From positions 2,294,501 through 2,358,500 of the forward strand of contig NZ_CP069213.1 in NCBI RefSeq assembly GCF_016834455.1: DNA of 64,000 nucleotides, given 5' to 3'. Numbering within the stretch: the first letter of the stretch is position 1; every line of letters starts with the position of its first letter. The notes beneath the pieces are model-generated. The model was not told where the DNA came from and did not search any database. It saw nothing but the letters and a program-made list of their open reading frames with translations. This stretch comes from Shewanella litorisediminis (GTDB lineage Bacteria; Pseudomonadota; Gammaproteobacteria; Enterobacterales; Shewanellaceae). Made by a program: the position numbers and the translations under genes. Shown piece after piece: positions 40,472-50,983 of this stretch.

Positions 40472-40996
40472 TTACTTGCTCTTCAGTTTTTCTAACACTG
40501 CAAACGGATTTGGACGCTCCTCTTGAGCGGCTTCAATCTCGCCTACGACTATGTCCTGGGAACCCAGGTTGCAATCAATATTTTGATGCGCCGGGATCAG
40601 GGGCATTGCCAAAATCAACTCGTCTTCGACCAGTTGCTGCAGACGTATCTCGCCAATTTCATCGCACTCAATAGGGTCATACGCATCCGGGAGCTCATCG
40701 ATTTCCGCCTCTGTCCTGCAAGGACTGAAGCAAAAGTCGACCGTAACCTCAGTGGTATAAAGTGCCATGCAACGTTGACATAACAGAGTGAGCTCCGTCA
40801 CAGCCGTCCCTTTCAGGTAGACTATCCCCTGTAAATCAACACCACATTCCAACGACACTGTCACATCGGAACAGTCGCCGGCTGTCAATTCTCTCAATCG
40901 TTTTAACACCTTGCCCGGCACAATCCCCTGAAAACTCAGGCGATTTGACGCGGCACGGATCGGATCGATAGAAACCGGTATCTTTACTGTTTGCAT
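40472..40996 (-). CDS. yceD: YceD (DUF177), 23S rRNA accumulation protein
   Basis: The 174-residue protein has the conserved CxxC of the DUF177 family in [18 protein letters not shown], the acidic [32 protein letters not shown], here seen as two parts, and [10 protein letters not shown] at the end. YceD is needed for normal 23S rRNA levels in E. coli and plants. It lies 16 bases upstream of rpmF. No ribosome site is visible and the promoter lies unusually close to the ATG. Confidence 0.93.
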   Translation of the reverse strand: MQTVKIPVSIDPIRAASNRLSFQGIVPGKVLKRLRELTAGDCSDVTVSLECGVDLQGIVYLKGTAVTELTLLCQRCMALYTTEVTVDFCFSPCRTEAEIDELPDAYDPIECDEIGEIRLQQLVEDELILAMPLIPAHQNIDCNLGSQDIVVGEIEAAQEERPNPFAVLEKLKSK

Positions 40997-41007
40997 AAGG
41001 CGCGCAT

Positions 41008-41034
41008 ATTATAGCTTCAACACGCCGGAGTCAA
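41008..41034 (-). promoter_or_regulatory. Promoter of the yceD-rpmF-plsX operon
   Basis: On the minus strand TTGACT (41034-41029) and TATAAT (41013-41008) are 15 bases apart (17 to the overlapping TAATAT). GCGCGCC follows the -10. Transcription would begin only a few bases before the yceD ATG at 40996. Confidence 0.55.
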
Positions 41035-41377
41035 AGGAATTTTAGCCCAAATGCCCTGTGTGGGATCTGGCATCAGCTCCTGCTCCGGCAATGAAATTGA
41101 CCGAGGCAAAATTCTACCCAAGCACCCTCGGGCACACAAGCGCCGGTCGCCTAAAATAAAAGCGATTGTTGTCCCGTATTGAAAATACCTCGAGACTTGC
41201 CAATCGGCTACTGGCCCGGGACAATGCCGCTGTCGGAATAATTAATCCTGAATCGGACAAACCAATCCCCTCGAATCATAGCTCATGGTTATGAGTTGAG
41301 TGTTCCGCTCCCATCATGGCTCTGAATACAGGACGAGTAGTGGTTATCAAACTAAAGACTAAAAAGGCCCACAATCA
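41035..41377. other. Intergenic region between yceD and maf
   Basis: About 340 bases separate two divergent genes. There is no frame of note. CATAGCTCATGGTTATGAG near 41277-41295 forms a weak hairpin. The region presumably carries the maf promoter, but I cannot place it with confidence. Confidence 0.45.
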
Positions 41378-41986
41378 ATGCGACCGTTAATCCTTGCCTC
41401 CACCTCACCTTTTCGGGCTGCACTGCTGGAAAAACTGGGGTTGCCCTTTCAGGCAATGGCTCCTCACACCGATGAGACGCCACTCCCCGGTGAATCCGCC
41501 ATCGCCCTCACCGAGAGGCTTGCCATTGCCAAGGCCAGAGCCCTGGCAAGCGACGTGCCAGCCAACGCGCTCATTATTGGCTCCGATCAGGTTGCAGTGG
41601 TGGATGGCCATATCGTTGGTAAACCCCTCAGTGAAGAAAACGCTGTCCGCCAACTCAAAGCGCAGCGCGGAAAAAGCATCGTTTTCTACACTGCACTCGC
41701 CCTGCACGATGTTGAAAACGACAGCACCCTGTCCCTGGTTGAACCTTTTACCGTGCACTTTCGTGATCTCAGCGATGATGAAATTGTACAATACGTTAAA
41801 AAGGAGCAGCCCCTGTGGTGTGCCGGTAGCTTCAAATCTGAGGGGTTGGGTATTTGCCTGTTTGAACGGCTCGAAGGACGCGATCCCAATACCCTGGTTG
41901 GCCTGCCCCTGATTGCCTTGGTGGACTTACTCAAGCAGTCCGGGCTTTGTGTGCTTACCGGGCCTGAGCGAACTTGCCCTGCCTGA
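41378..41986 (+). CDS. Maf-type nucleotide pyrophosphatase (YceF-like)
   Basis: The 202-residue enzyme hydrolyses the pyrophosphate bond of modified nucleotides; the YceF subgroup prefers 7-methyl-[24 protein letters not shown] is seen as the phosphate-binding start (ASTSPFR), [14 protein letters not shown] contains the catalytic Asp, and [13 protein letters not shown] and [12 protein letters not shown] follow. Position next to yceD-rpmF matches E. coli yceF, though here it is divergent across a 381-base gap. Confidence 0.9.
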   Translation: MRPLILASTSPFRAALLEKLGLPFQAMAPHTDETPLPGESAIALTERLAIAKARALASDVPANALIIGSDQVAVVDGHIVGKPLSEENAVRQLKAQRGKSIVFYTALALHDVENDSTLSLVEPFTVHFRDLSDDEIVQYVKKEQPLWCAGSFKSEGLGICLFERLEGRDPNTLVGLPLIALVDLLKQSGLCVLTGPERTCPA

Positions 41987-42284
41987 GCTTCATAAGCGAC
42001 TTTAACGTCACCCCAATTTTAGATACAGCGCATTAGGGTAAAGGCCGTGGCATTTCTTATGTCACAGCTTTTACCTTTTCTTACATAAACGGCATTATCA
42101 CATTCGCTACCCAACCCGCCCGCTGCAGATACATCAGCTGAGACATCCGCAATCAACAGAATGACAAAATTCAGCATCCATACCCTCTATTCGCTATTGT
42201 CACACCGCTATTGATTGTGCAACATGGCATTAACAGCACGATACTTCAGCGATGGCACGGATGCCCAGATGGATACGGAGCACC

Positions 42285-43157
42285 ATGACAGATATTGAAG
42301 AGGCTTTGGCGCTGCTTGCCGCCCCCTGCACAGATGAGCGCTTTTTTCAGCGAGCACTGAAAGCACTGGCTCTGGTGACCCAATGCCGCTGGGCGGCGTT
42401 CGGCCAATTGTCACAAGACAGACAAACAGTAAACATTCTGTGGCTGTGCGATGGTAAGCAGGTGAAACCCGGTTTTACCTTCCCTCTGCATGGCAGTCCC
42501 TGTGAAAACCTGTATAAGCAGCAAAATGGTACCCACCTTTTGGTGGCTCGCGAGCTGCAAAAAGCATTTCCCACATTTTCGCTGATCCGCGATATCGGCG
42601 CCCAGAGCTATCAAGCAGAGCTTATATTGGATGAGCGAGGCATAGCTCTCGGTCATATCCTGGTGATGGATACTTTAGCGCAGGAAGAGAACACCAAATC
42701 ACGGGAGTTTTTCCGTTTGCTGGCGCAGCGCATTGGTATTGAATATCACCGTCTGCTGGTATCCCGGCAGTTGAACCTGCACAAAGAAATGATAAGGGCT
42801 ACCCGGCACATGATGTCGTTTGTAGACCATGACTACCGCTATCGCATCGTTTCTCAGGGCTACGAAGCCACCTTTGGGCTCAATGTCAGTGAAATAGAGG
42901 GGAAAACCGTTGCAGAGCTCCATGGCGAGGACGCTTTTCAAATTCACATCAAACCACTTCTGGACCGTGCCTTGCGGGGAGAAACACTACACACTCAGCA
43001 CTGGATTTACCCGCCTTCGCCTCTCTCCCCCATGTTTCTCAGTGTTCATCACAATCCTTATATTGCAGAAAACAACGAGATTACCGGCGTGATTATTTCC
43101 GCCCACGATATCACTGCGCTGCGAAGGGCCGAAACTGATACAGCCAGTGAGCGATAA
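42285..43157 (+). CDS. GAF-PAS protein without a recognisable output domain
   Basis: The 290-residue cytosolic protein has a GAF domain (about 1-150; FPLHGSPCENLYKQQ, LGHILVMDTLAQ) and a PAS domain (about 165-285; ATRHMMSFVDHDYRYRIVS, ITGVIISAHDITALRRAE). It stops just after PAS, where a GGDEF, EAL or kinase domain would normally begin, and no such domain is found in the next 430 bases in any frame. ATG 42285 is chosen because ACGGAG lies five bases upstream; ATG 42252 has none. It could work by binding a partner or be a shortened gene. Confidence 0.75.
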   Translation: MTDIEEALALLAAPCTDERFFQRALKALALVTQCRWAAFGQLSQDRQTVNILWLCDGKQVKPGFTFPLHGSPCENLYKQQNGTHLLVARELQKAFPTFSLIRDIGAQSYQAELILDERGIALGHILVMDTLAQEENTKSREFFRLLAQRIGIEYHRLLVSRQLNLHKEMIRATRHMMSFVDHDYRYRIVSQGYEATFGLNVSEIEGKTVAELHGEDAFQIHIKPLLDRALRGETLHTQHWIYPPSPLSPMFLSVHHNPYIAENNEITGVIISAHDITALRRAETDTASER

Positions 43158-43590
43158 CAGTGTCCGCGAGGCAGCCCCACCAGGATGCCATCATTGCGGC
43201 ACTCATCAGTGCTGACGTCGCGACGGCAAATAGCTACATTTTTCCTTACTGGATTAACTTAATGGGACAGCGCAATGAATGAGGCTTGGCGACAGACAAC
43301 TCGCCACAAATGCCATCGGAATTGTCACGGGGAAGACGACGGAGCGCTTGCACCAGGGGCGCGGTTAGAACAGGGCCTTGAATCAAAAACGGATGCCGAA
43401 GTGACCTATCGGGCGATTAGAAAGTATTTCAGGACGAGGCAAGCGGCCATGGCGACGAGGGGCGAGCATAACGTTTGCATGTATCCCGTTGCCAGCCTGA
43501 AAGTTCCGATAGCCTGACGGGAGAGATAACCTAAAAAGCAGCCAAGGGCTCTGCCGATAGCAAACTACTGCCATCGGCCGAACAAGCCTG
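43158..43590. other. Non-coding or decayed stretch after the GAF-PAS gene
   Basis: Two short overlapping + frames exist (43160-43282, 40 codons starting at GTG, and 43275-43517, 80 codons), both without good ribosome sites. The first has moderately protein-like composition (TANSYIFPYWINLMGQ) but I recognise neither. No terminator is evident. The region may hold remnants of a longer gene. Confidence 0.4.
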
Positions 43591-44238
43591 TCAGCGAAGA
43601 TGGTGCAATATTTCCAACGGATGAGACACCACTGCCAGCGGCGCAACACCAAGCAGTGTGTCCCTGTCGTGGGTGCCGTAATCCACCCCAATGGCAGCCA
43701 CACCTGCGTTGTTTGCCATTTGCAAATCAAACGCCGAGTCGCCAATCATAACGGCACGTTCGGGACGAACACCCAGTTCCGCCAGCAACTCTTGCAACAT
43801 CTGCGGATGGGGTTTGCTCTGGGTTTCATCGGCGCAGCGGGATGCGTGGAAAAAATCGCCAAGGCGGGTCTCGTCCAAAATGCGGTTTAATCCTTCCCTG
43901 CCCTTACCTGTGGCAATAGCGAGTTTTCGTGAAGCCCCTTGCAATGACGTCAAGAGCTCAGGCACTCCTTCAAATAATGGGCTCGGGGTGGCATTAAAAA
44001 TCTGGTAATGCGCTTTGTACCTGTTTATCCAACCGGCTCGAGTCAATTCGGTTTCGTCGGGAAACAAAGCGCGCATGGCTTCCGGCATCGACAAACCAAT
44101 CACATCACGGACGGCTTTTTCACTGGGTACGGCGATGGCAAGCTCTCGGGCAAGCGCCTGCATGCAATCGACAATCTTGCTGATGGAGTCCATCAGGGTG
44201 CCGTCCCAGTCAAAGATAATCAGATCAAATCGTTGCAT
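43591..44238 (-). CDS. HAD-superfamily phosphatase (phosphoglycolate phosphatase-like)
   Basis: The 215-residue hydrolase has the four HAD motifs: DWDGTLMDS (nucleophile Asp), IATGKGREGL, the Lys in QSKPHPQML, and VMIGDSAFDLQMANNAG. The alpha-helical cap between motifs I and II is type C1, as in Gph and PGMB-like enzymes. The substrate is not determined. Its start overlaps the rluC stop (TGATG), so it is likely translated with rluC. Confidence 0.88.
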   Translation of the reverse strand: MQRFDLIIFDWDGTLMDSISKIVDCMQALARELAIAVPSEKAVRDVIGLSMPEAMRALFPDETELTRAGWINRYKAHYQIFNATPSPLFEGVPELLTSLQGASRKLAIATGKGREGLNRILDETRLGDFFHASRCADETQSKPHPQMLQELLAELGVRPERAVMIGDSAFDLQMANNAGVAAIGVDYGTHDRDTLLGVAPLAVVSHPLEILHHLR

Positions 44239-45200
44239 CAGCCTTTTTTCTCCAGCGCATCGAGCACTGCGGTCAAATCGGCGTCCAGTGGTGCCTGAAC
44301 CGTCATCTGTGTTTCAGACTCTGGATGGGTAAAGGTCAATTGCGCCGCATGCAAAAACAAACGCTGTAATCCTTTGGCCCGCATGGCGTCATCAAATTTT
44401 TGTTCGCTGTATTTATCATCACAGGCTATGGGATGGCCCTGATACTGGCAATGCACCCGAATTTGGTGGGTGCGACCAGTTACCGGGCTGGCTTCGACCA
44501 GGCTTGCCTCGTCAAACCGGCGCAGCACCCGGAAACGGGTTTCACTGGGTTTGCCTTCACTGTTCACCCGAACAATACGTTCTCCGGACTTGAGCGTGAT
44601 CTTAAGCAGCGGCGCTTTCACCACCCTGTCATGCTCCTGCCACTGGCCGCGCACCAGTGCCTGATACACCTTCTGCATCTGCTTATTTCTGAGCTGATCG
44701 TGCAAATGACGCAGCGCCATCCGCTTTTTGGCAATCAGCAACACACCGCTGGTGTCGCGATCGAGGCGATGTACCAATTCCAGAAACTTACAGGTAGGCC
44801 TTAGGGTTCTGAGCGATTCAATTACGCCATAATCCACACCGCTGCCGCCGTGCACAGCAATCCCGGCCGGTTTGTTCAGCACGATAATCTGCTTATCTTC
44901 AAACAGGATGCGTTCTTCGAGCTGCGCCACGCGGTTCAGGTTGGCGGAAGGCGCTGTACGGTAATCTTTTTCCGCTACACGCACAGGCGGCACCCGCACC
45001 TCATCTCCGGCAGCCAACTTATATTCGGGCTTAATCCGCTTCTTGTTGACCCTCACTTCGCCTTTACGGACGATGCGGTAGATCATGCTTTTAGGTACGC
45101 CTTTAAGTTTGGCGAGCAGGAAATTATCAATGCGCTGACCCGCACCGTCTTCATCGATGCTGATCAGTTGAACCTGGGTTGGTGTTGTTTCTTTATTCAT
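44238..45200 (-). CDS. rluC: 23S rRNA pseudouridine synthase C
   Basis: RluC makes pseudouridines at 955, 2504 and 2580 of 23S rRNA in E. coli. The 320-residue protein has an N-terminal S4 domain ([20 protein letters not shown], with [16 protein letters not shown]) and the catalytic segment [17 protein letters not shown] with its Asp. The ATG at 45200 gives the family length; the frame extends ten codons to 45230. It is divergent from rne, as in E. coli. Confidence 0.94.
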   Translation of the reverse strand: MNKETTPTQVQLISIDEDGAGQRIDNFLLAKLKGVPKSMIYRIVRKGEVRVNKKRIKPEYKLAAGDEVRVPPVRVAEKDYRTAPSANLNRVAQLEERILFEDKQIIVLNKPAGIAVHGGSGVDYGVIESLRTLRPTCKFLELVHRLDRDTSGVLLIAKKRMALRHLHDQLRNKQMQKVYQALVRGQWQEHDRVVKAPLLKITLKSGERIVRVNSEGKPSETRFRVLRRFDEASLVEASPVTGRTHQIRVHCQYQGHPIACDDKYSEQKFDDAMRAKGLQRLFLHAAQLTFTHPESETQMTVQAPLDADLTAVLDALEKKG

Positions 45201-45264
45201 GGCAAAACATCTGGTGAAAACGATGCGCATTGTACAACAATCTCAACTTGAATGTGGCTTTACA

Positions 45265-45293
45265 TTGCCGAAAATTTTGATTGTTGCTATATT
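45265..45293 (+). promoter_or_regulatory. Probable rne promoter
   Basis: TTGCCG (45265-45270) and TATATT (45288-45293) are exactly 17 bases apart. Transcription from about 45300 would give an rne leader of nearly 500 bases. Confidence 0.45.
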
Positions 45294-45660
45294 CCATTCG
45301 CGGACGGGGATTAACAGTGGATAAAGTGTTCACAAAACCATCGTCCGTTCGGTGTTCCCACCGGAGTAAAATTGAAGGTTGAAGGATCGCAATTCATTGA
45401 GTTGCAAACCTTTGTCAAAGTGAAAGCTGATGTTACGGCAATAATGACAGGTTAAATCCAATATACCGCCACTTTTCTTGGTTTCTTGTGGACAACACCC
45501 CCCGAATCGAATTTGTAGACTGAACCCAGTCATCGGATGAATTTTGTCGGTTTGGGCATTCACGGAAGTATTTTAGAGAATTTATGGGGTTGGTTGACGT
45601 TTAACAACGAATTCCTTGTTTTTGTATTTATTGAAAAATAAGCCATAAATCGGAAGCGAC

Positions 45661-45767
45661 ACGCAGAGATTGCGTCTTACAGCAATGCGCTGAACCATGC
45701 CTGATAACCTGCCGTGAGGCACTGTAAACAGAGATCAGGCCCGGAATGCACCGACTTTTCTCCGGTG
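45661..45767 (+). ncRNA. Structured RNase E 5'-UTR element (candidate autoregulatory hairpins)
   Basis: Several stems lie just before rne. ACGCA/TGCGT (45661-45665, 45671-45675) is one. GCCTGAT/ATCAGGC (45699-45705, 45734-45740) encloses two smaller stems, GCC/GGC and CTG/CAG. CACCG/CGGTG (45749-45753, 45763-45767) is the last. In enterobacteria the rne leader contains hairpins that RNase E itself recognises to control its mRNA. The position and nested form suit that, but sequence similarity to the known element was not tested. Confidence 0.5.
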
Positions 45768-45794
45768 ACCCATTTAAAGAAGAATGACGTCATC

Positions 45795-48700
45795 ATGAAA
45801 CGTATGCTAATCAACGCAACTCAATCTGAAGAGTTGCGCGTTGCCCTAGTTGATGGGCAACAACTCTATGATCTGGATATTGAAAGTCCAGGACACGAAC
45901 AGAAAAAAGCCAACATTTACAAAGGTAAAATTACCCGCGTAGAACCCTCTCTCGAAGCCGCCTTTGTTGATTACGGTGCAGAGCGTCATGGCTTCCTGCC
46001 TCTTAAGGAAATTGCCCGCGAATACTTCCCGAAAGGTTATTCCTTCCAGGGCCGCCCCAACATTAAAGAGGTGGTGAGCGAAGGTCAGGAAGTGATTGTT
46101 CAGATTGATAAAGAAGAACGTGGTAACAAGGGCGCAGCCCTCACCACCTTTATCAGTCTGGCCGGTTCTTACCTGGTACTGATGCCCAACAACCCTCGCG
46201 CCGGCGGCATTTCCCGCCGTATTGAAGGTGATGAGCGTACTGAACTCAAAGAGGCCATGGCCGATTTGGAAGTACCCAACGGTATGGGCCTTATTGTGCG
46301 TACCGCCGGTGTGGGTAAAGATGCCGCCGAGCTGCAATGGGACCTCAAAGTCCTGCTGCGCCACTGGGATGCCATCAGAGAAGCCTCCGAGAGCGGCCCT
46401 GGTCCAATGCTTATCCATCAGGAAAGCAACGTTATCGTGCGCGCCATTCGCGATTACCTGCGCCGTGACGTAGGTGAAATCCTGATTGACCATCCAAAAA
46501 TTTATGAGCAGGCCAAGCAGCATATCGCCCTGGTTCGCCCTGACTTCGTTGAGCGCGTGAAGCAGTACAAGGCCGAAGTGCCACTGTTCACCCACTATCA
46601 GATTGAGTCGCAAATCGAATCTGCTTTCCAGCGCGAAGTGCGTCTGCCTTCAGGTGGTTCCATCGTTATCGACCCCACCGAAGCCATGACCTCTATCGAT
46701 ATCAACTCTGCCCGTGCAACAAAGGGTGGGGATATTGAAGAAACGGCACTGAACACCAACCTGGAAGCGGCCGATGAAATCGCACGCCAACTGCGTCTGC
46801 GTGACCTGGGCGGCTTGATTGTTATCGACTTCATCGATATGACGCCTGTGCGCCATCAGCGTGAAGTGGAAAACCGTCTTCGTGATGCCGTGCATCAGGA
46901 CCGCGCCCGTGTGCAACTGGGCCGTATCAGCCGTTTTGGTTTGATGGAAATGTCCCGTCAGCGCCTGCGCCCTTCTCTGGAAGAGTCTGCTGCACACATC
47001 TGCCCACGCTGCCATGGTCAGGGCACCATCCGCGGCACCGAGTCGCTGGCGCTGTCCATTCTCCGTTTGATGGAAGAAGAAGCCATCAAGGACAATACCT
47101 CTCAGGTTGAAGCCATAGTACCTGTGGATGTAGCCGCCTTCCTGCTCAACGAAAAGCGTAAAGCCATTCGTATCATCGAGCAGCGCCACGAGGTTGAAGT
47201 GTACGTGATCCCGGATCCGCACATGATGACCCCAGAGTACAAGGTGATTCGTCATCGTCAGGATGATGAAATCGAAGAAGCCAGCTATAAGCGCGTTGAA
47301 AAGCCGGAAGCCAAGCTGTACGAGCCACGCAAGCTTGAGCGCGCTCAGGCACCAGAGCCTGTGCTCAAAGGTTTCTCTGCCCCATTGGAGTCAGCGCCTG
47401 CTGCTGCGCCCAAGGTAGAAGTCAAACCTGTCAAGGCAGCCAGCGAAGCCAAACCCGGTTTCTTCAGCCGTCTGTTTGCAGCCATAGGTTCGCTCTTTGG
47501 CGGTGAAAGCACCGAAACCGAAGAGAAGAAAGCCCCTGCACGCAATGGTCGTCAGCCAAACAGCCGCGGTCGTAACCGTCGTAACGACAACCGTCGTGAT
47601 GATGGCCGCCAGGAAGGACGCAGTGCCGACAGTCGCCGTGAAGACAGTCGCCGTGAAGACAGTCGCCGTGAAGACAGTGACAAGCGTCGCAGCGATAATA
47701 AAGACCGCCGTGGTCGCAATAAGCCAGAGCAGAGCGATGACAAGCTGCTAAACGACAAGAGCGATAAACCACGTGAGGAAAGACCTAAGCGTGAACGTAC
47801 GCCCAAGCGTGAAAAGCCTGAAGCGGTTGAAACGGCCGATGACGCAGTAGAACCAAAGCAGGAAGCCGTACGCGAACGTCGCCAGCGTCGTAACATGCGC
47901 CGTAAAGTGCGTTTGGATGACGGTGCCGCCCAGGAGAATCTGGATTCAGTTAACACATTGGAATCTGCTGAAGACACTGCCGGTGACGCCCCCCAGGTGG
48001 CCGCGAAAGAGAAGTCTGACGATAAGCAAACCCGCAGCCGTCGTCAGCCTCGCAAGCCAAAAGTGGAAGAAAAAGCGGCTGAAACTGAACTGGAAGCAAC
48101 CGACGTTGCACAAAGCAGCGAAGCCGTTGCAGCCACTGATGCTGATACCGCAGTCGCGCCCGTTGCCGAGGTGAGCACAGCTCAAGAAAGCACTGACTTG
48201 GATGTCCAGGCCGCTGATGAGGCCCAGGACGAGACTGAAAACGATGATAAGCCACGCCGTGATGGCCGTGATGGACAACGTCGCAGTCGCCGCAGCCCTC
48301 GTCACTTGCGTGCAGCCGGCCAGCGCCGCCGCCGCGATGAACAAGAGCAGCAAAATGGCGAGGATACCGCAGAGGACGTCCAAACTGAGCTTGCATTGAA
48401 TGACACTGCAGCGCCTGCCGGGGTGGTCACTCAGGAGTCAGTGCTGGAACAGGCCGCTGAAACTGCTGACGTGGTTGTCGTTAACGAAGCCCCTAAAGCC
48501 GTTGCTGCCGAAGTTGCCAAGCTTGATACCGTTCAGACAGAAGTGATATCGGATGAGGTGGCGAGCCAAAGCAGCGAGCAGGTTTCAGCCCAGGTTGAAG
48601 CTGCTGACAAATCGCCTGCAAACGAAGCTGTTTCTGAAGTACAGCAACCTTCTGTAGACGTTGAGGTAAAAGCGCAAGCGCCTGCAGCCGAAACTGCTGA

Positions 48701-49163
48701 GACCAAAGCGAGCGATGAAACTCAGGCTGCTCCCTTAGCCGCCGAAGCACCGGTTGCAGACACTCAAAAGGTGGTTGCAGAGGCTGTGGTTGAAGCTCCC
48801 GTATCGGAAACCGATAGCAAGGCCGAACCAGCCGCTTCGCAGGAAGTGCCAGCCAAAGCCGCCGAGAAAGTAGTTGCCGCAGCGCCCATGACCAAGCCTG
48901 AAGCAGTTGTGCCAGCCAAGGCCAAAACCGTTGAAAAAGCCCCAATTGAGGTGGCTCCAGCAGCGGTGCCAGCACAGGCCAAGCGCCCAACTGGCAGCCG
49001 GTTCGGTAGCATGGTGAGTTCAGAAATGACCAAGCCGAGCATCGAGGCCCGTGAACAGGTTGCTACGCCCAAAGGACGTGAATACGAAGCTGCCACTGCC
49101 GAAAGCAGCACCCCCAAGGTGCAAAGCGCTAACAGCGCCGGCTCTGACATGGCCCGTCCCTAA
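45795..49163 (+). CDS. rne: Ribonuclease E
   Basis: The 1122-residue endonuclease is the core of the RNA degradosome. [21 protein letters not shown] starts an RNase H-like/S1 N-terminus (S1 near residues 35-120). Catalytic Asp302 (SIDINS) and Asp345 (VIDFID) correspond to E. coli Asp303 and Asp346. Cys403-P-R-Cys406 is the zinc link. Beyond about 520 the chain is disordered: [15 protein letters not shown] resembles the membrane-binding amphipathic helix, an Arg-rich RNA-binding region follows, then a long Ala/Glu/Val-rich acidic tail. ATG 45795 is the family start; the frame extends 27 codons into the leader. Confidence 0.97.
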   Translation: MKRMLINATQSEELRVALVDGQQLYDLDIESPGHEQKKANIYKGKITRVEPSLEAAFVDYGAERHGFLPLKEIAREYFPKGYSFQGRPNIKEVVSEGQEVIVQIDKEERGNKGAALTTFISLAGSYLVLMPNNPRAGGISRRIEGDERTELKEAMADLEVPNGMGLIVRTAGVGKDAAELQWDLKVLLRHWDAIREASESGPGPMLIHQESNVIVRAIRDYLRRDVGEILIDHPKIYEQAKQHIALVRPDFVERVKQYKAEVPLFTHYQIESQIESAFQREVRLPSGGSIVIDPTEAMTSIDINSARATKGGDIEETALNTNLEAADEIARQLRLRDLGGLIVIDFIDMTPVRHQREVENRLRDAVHQDRARVQLGRISRFGLMEMSRQRLRPSLEESAAHICPRCHGQGTIRGTESLALSILRLMEEEAIKDNTSQVEAIVPVDVAAFLLNEKRKAIRIIEQRHEVEVYVIPDPHMMTPEYKVIRHRQDDEIEEASYKRVEKPEAKLYEPRKLERAQAPEPVLKGFSAPLESAPAAAPKVEVKPVKAASEAKPGFFSRLFAAIGSLFGGESTETEEKKAPARNGRQPNSRGRNRRNDNRRDDGRQEGRSADSRREDSRREDSRREDSDKRRSDNKDRRGRNKPEQSDDKLLNDKSDKPREERPKRERTPKREKPEAVETADDAVEPKQEAVRERRQRRNMRRKVRLDDGAAQENLDSVNTLESAEDTAGDAPQVAAKEKSDDKQTRSRRQPRKPKVEEKAAETELEATDVAQSSEAVAATDADTAVAPVAEVSTAQESTDLDVQAADEAQDETENDDKPRRDGRDGQRRSRRSPRHLRAAGQRRRRDEQEQQNGEDTAEDVQTELALNDTAAPAGVVTQESVLEQAAETADVVVVNEAPKAVAAEVAKLDTVQTEVISDEVASQSSEQVSAQVEAADKSPANEAVSEVQQPSVDVEVKAQAPAAETAETKASDETQAAPLAAEAPVADTQKVVAEAVVEAPVSETDSKAEPAASQEVPAKAAEKVVAAAPMTKPEAVVPAKAKTVEKAPIEVAPAAVPAQAKRPTGSRFGSMVSSEMTKPSIEAREQVATPKGREYEAATAESSTPKVQSANSAGSDMARP
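47628..47678 (+). repeat. 15-base tandem repeat in the Arg-rich part of rne
   Basis: Three identical 15-base units (GACAGTCGCCGTGAA) and a partial fourth encode D-S-R-R-E repeats. They lie in the disordered RNA-binding segment after the amphipathic helix. Such perfect copies suggest recent slippage and copy-number variation between strains. Confidence 0.85.
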
Positions 49164-49180
49164 GCGTTAAAAAGTAAAGA

Positions 49181-49206
49181 AAAAGCCGCGTAACAACGCG
49201 GCTTTT
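49181..49206 (+). terminator. Terminator of rne
   Basis: AAAAGCCGCG pairs with CGCGGCTTTT around TAACAA, with a T-run after the stem. Confidence 0.88.
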
Positions 49207-49344
49207 TTATTGGAAGTGTTTCTTAAAATAAAGACTGGGTCCCACTTGAGTCAGTGCGAATTTCGGGTTCTAACCCAGGGTGAAATTTGCTAGACTGCGC
49301 GGCTTTATTTGTTAACACCATCACAAACTCGTTTCAGAGGTCTC

Positions 49345-50901
49345 ATGTTTGAGTTAATTCGCCATAAAACCGCCAGCCATAAGGCGGACCTCCTGTCCGG
49401 CCTGACCGTGGCACTGGCCCTGGTGCCGGAAGCCGTTGCCTTTGCCTTTGTAGCCGGGGTTGAGCCCATGGTCGGCCTCTACGCCGCCTTTATCATGGGC
49501 CTGGTCACAGCCGTGATTGGTGGCAGACCCGGGATGATTTCTGGCGCGACAGGCGCAATGGCCGTTGTGATGGTAGCACTGGTTGCTACTCACGGTGTGC
49601 AGTACCTGTTTGCCGCAGTGGTGCTCGCGGGTTTGCTCCAGGTAGCAGCCGGCATATTCAAGCTGGGTAAATTTATCCGGATTGTGCCCTATCCCGTGAT
49701 GATTGGCTTTGTGAATGGCCTCGCGATAGTGATTTTTCTCGCGCAGCTTGGTCAATTCAAGGTGCCCGGCGACAACGGCGAGCTCACCTGGCTCACCGGT
49801 GAGGGACTTTATCTGATGCTGGGTCTGGTGGCGCTTACCATGGCCATCATTCACTTCCTGCCCAAACTCACCACAGCCATCCCCTCGTCTCTGGCGGCCA
49901 TCCTCACGGTAACAGGTCTGGTGGTATTTTTTGAGCTGGATACACGCACAGTCGTGGATTTTCTCAAAACCATGAGTGGCGATGACAATGCCACCATCGC
50001 AGGAACCTTACCCACGTTTGCGATCCCCGAAGTGCCCTTCACCTGGGAAACCTTGCAAATCATCCTGCCCTACTCGGTTATTCTGGCCGCTGTCGGCCTG
50101 ATTGAGTCGCTGCTGACCCTGACAGTGCTCGATGAAATGACTGGCACCCGTGGCCGCGGCAACAAAGAATGTGTCGGACAGGGTGTGGGTAACATCACCA
50201 GTGGCTTTTTCGGTGCCATGGGCGGCTGCGCCATGATCGGTCAGTCGATGATTAACATCAATTCCGGCGGCCGTGGTCGCCTGTCGGGTATCACCGCAGC
50301 ACTGGCGCTGCTGGCCTTTATTCTGTTCGGCGCTGCCTTTATCGAAATCATCCCGCTGGCTGCATTGGTCGGTGTGATGTTTATGGTGGTACTTGGCACC
50401 TTTGAGTGGGCAAGCTTCAAGGTGATGCGCAAAGTGCCAAAGCACGATGCCTTTGTGATTGTGCTGGTGACGACCGTGACCGTGTTTACCGACCTCGCGG
50501 TGGCGGTATTTGTGGGTGTGATTGTCTCTGCGCTGGTATTTGCCTGGGAACACGCCAAGCACATCAGCGCGCGCACTGTGATCAATGCCAACGGCAGCAA
50601 GGTATATCAGCTAACAGGCCCGCTGTTCTTTGGCTCAGTGTCTCACTTCCTTGAGCTTTTCGATGCTGCCAACGATCCCAAAGATGTTATCGTTGATTTT
50701 GGCCAGTCCAGAGTGGCCGACCACTCTGCTTTGGATGCCATAGATACCCTGGCCGAGCGTTACAATGCCCAGGGCAAGACACTGCATCTGGTACACCTCA
50801 GCGAAGACTGTAAAGCACTCCTCGCAAAGGCCGGCGATCTGGTGGAAGTAAACCTGATGGAAGACCCCCACTATCGGGTGGCAGACGATAAACTGGATTA
50901 A
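49345..50901 (+). CDS. SulP-family anion transporter with STAS domain
   Basis: The 518-residue inner-membrane protein has about 12-14 helices in the 7+7 inverted fold. The family signature region is [20 protein letters not shown], followed by [21 protein letters not shown]. The C-terminal STAS domain (about 425-510; [20 protein letters not shown]) is complete but short. SulP proteins move sulfate, bicarbonate or other anions; the anion here is not predictable. ATG 49345 follows AGAGG at five bases; the upstream extension to 49309 has no ribosome site. Confidence 0.9.
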   Translation: MFELIRHKTASHKADLLSGLTVALALVPEAVAFAFVAGVEPMVGLYAAFIMGLVTAVIGGRPGMISGATGAMAVVMVALVATHGVQYLFAAVVLAGLLQVAAGIFKLGKFIRIVPYPVMIGFVNGLAIVIFLAQLGQFKVPGDNGELTWLTGEGLYLMLGLVALTMAIIHFLPKLTTAIPSSLAAILTVTGLVVFFELDTRTVVDFLKTMSGDDNATIAGTLPTFAIPEVPFTWETLQIILPYSVILAAVGLIESLLTLTVLDEMTGTRGRGNKECVGQGVGNITSGFFGAMGGCAMIGQSMININSGGRGRLSGITAALALLAFILFGAAFIEIIPLAALVGVMFMVVLGTFEWASFKVMRKVPKHDAFVIVLVTTVTVFTDLAVAVFVGVIVSALVFAWEHAKHISARTVINANGSKVYQLTGPLFFGSVSHFLELFDAANDPKDVIVDFGQSRVADHSALDAIDTLAERYNAQGKTLHLVHLSEDCKALLAKAGDLVEVNLMEDPHYRVADDKLD

Positions 50902-50916
50902 AGTATTAACTTAATT

Positions 50917-50944
50917 AAAAAAGCGGCCCGATGGCCGCTTTTTT
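50917..50944. terminator. Bidirectional terminator between sulP and msrBA
   Basis: AAAAAAGCGGCC pairs with GGCCGCTTTTTT around CGAT, with A and T runs on both sides, between convergent genes. Confidence 0.88.
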
Positions 50945-50983
50945 TATGACTGACACTGCTCAAAATGCACAGAGGGACTGCAC

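Noticed and set aside
43160..43517. Two short + frames after the GAF-PAS gene as genes
   Set aside because: They overlap each other, lack ribosome sites and match nothing I know. Frames of this length are common by chance at this GC content.
45714..45794. 27-codon upstream extension of RNase E
   Set aside because: It covers the structured leader, and the family start MKRMLINA lies at 45795.
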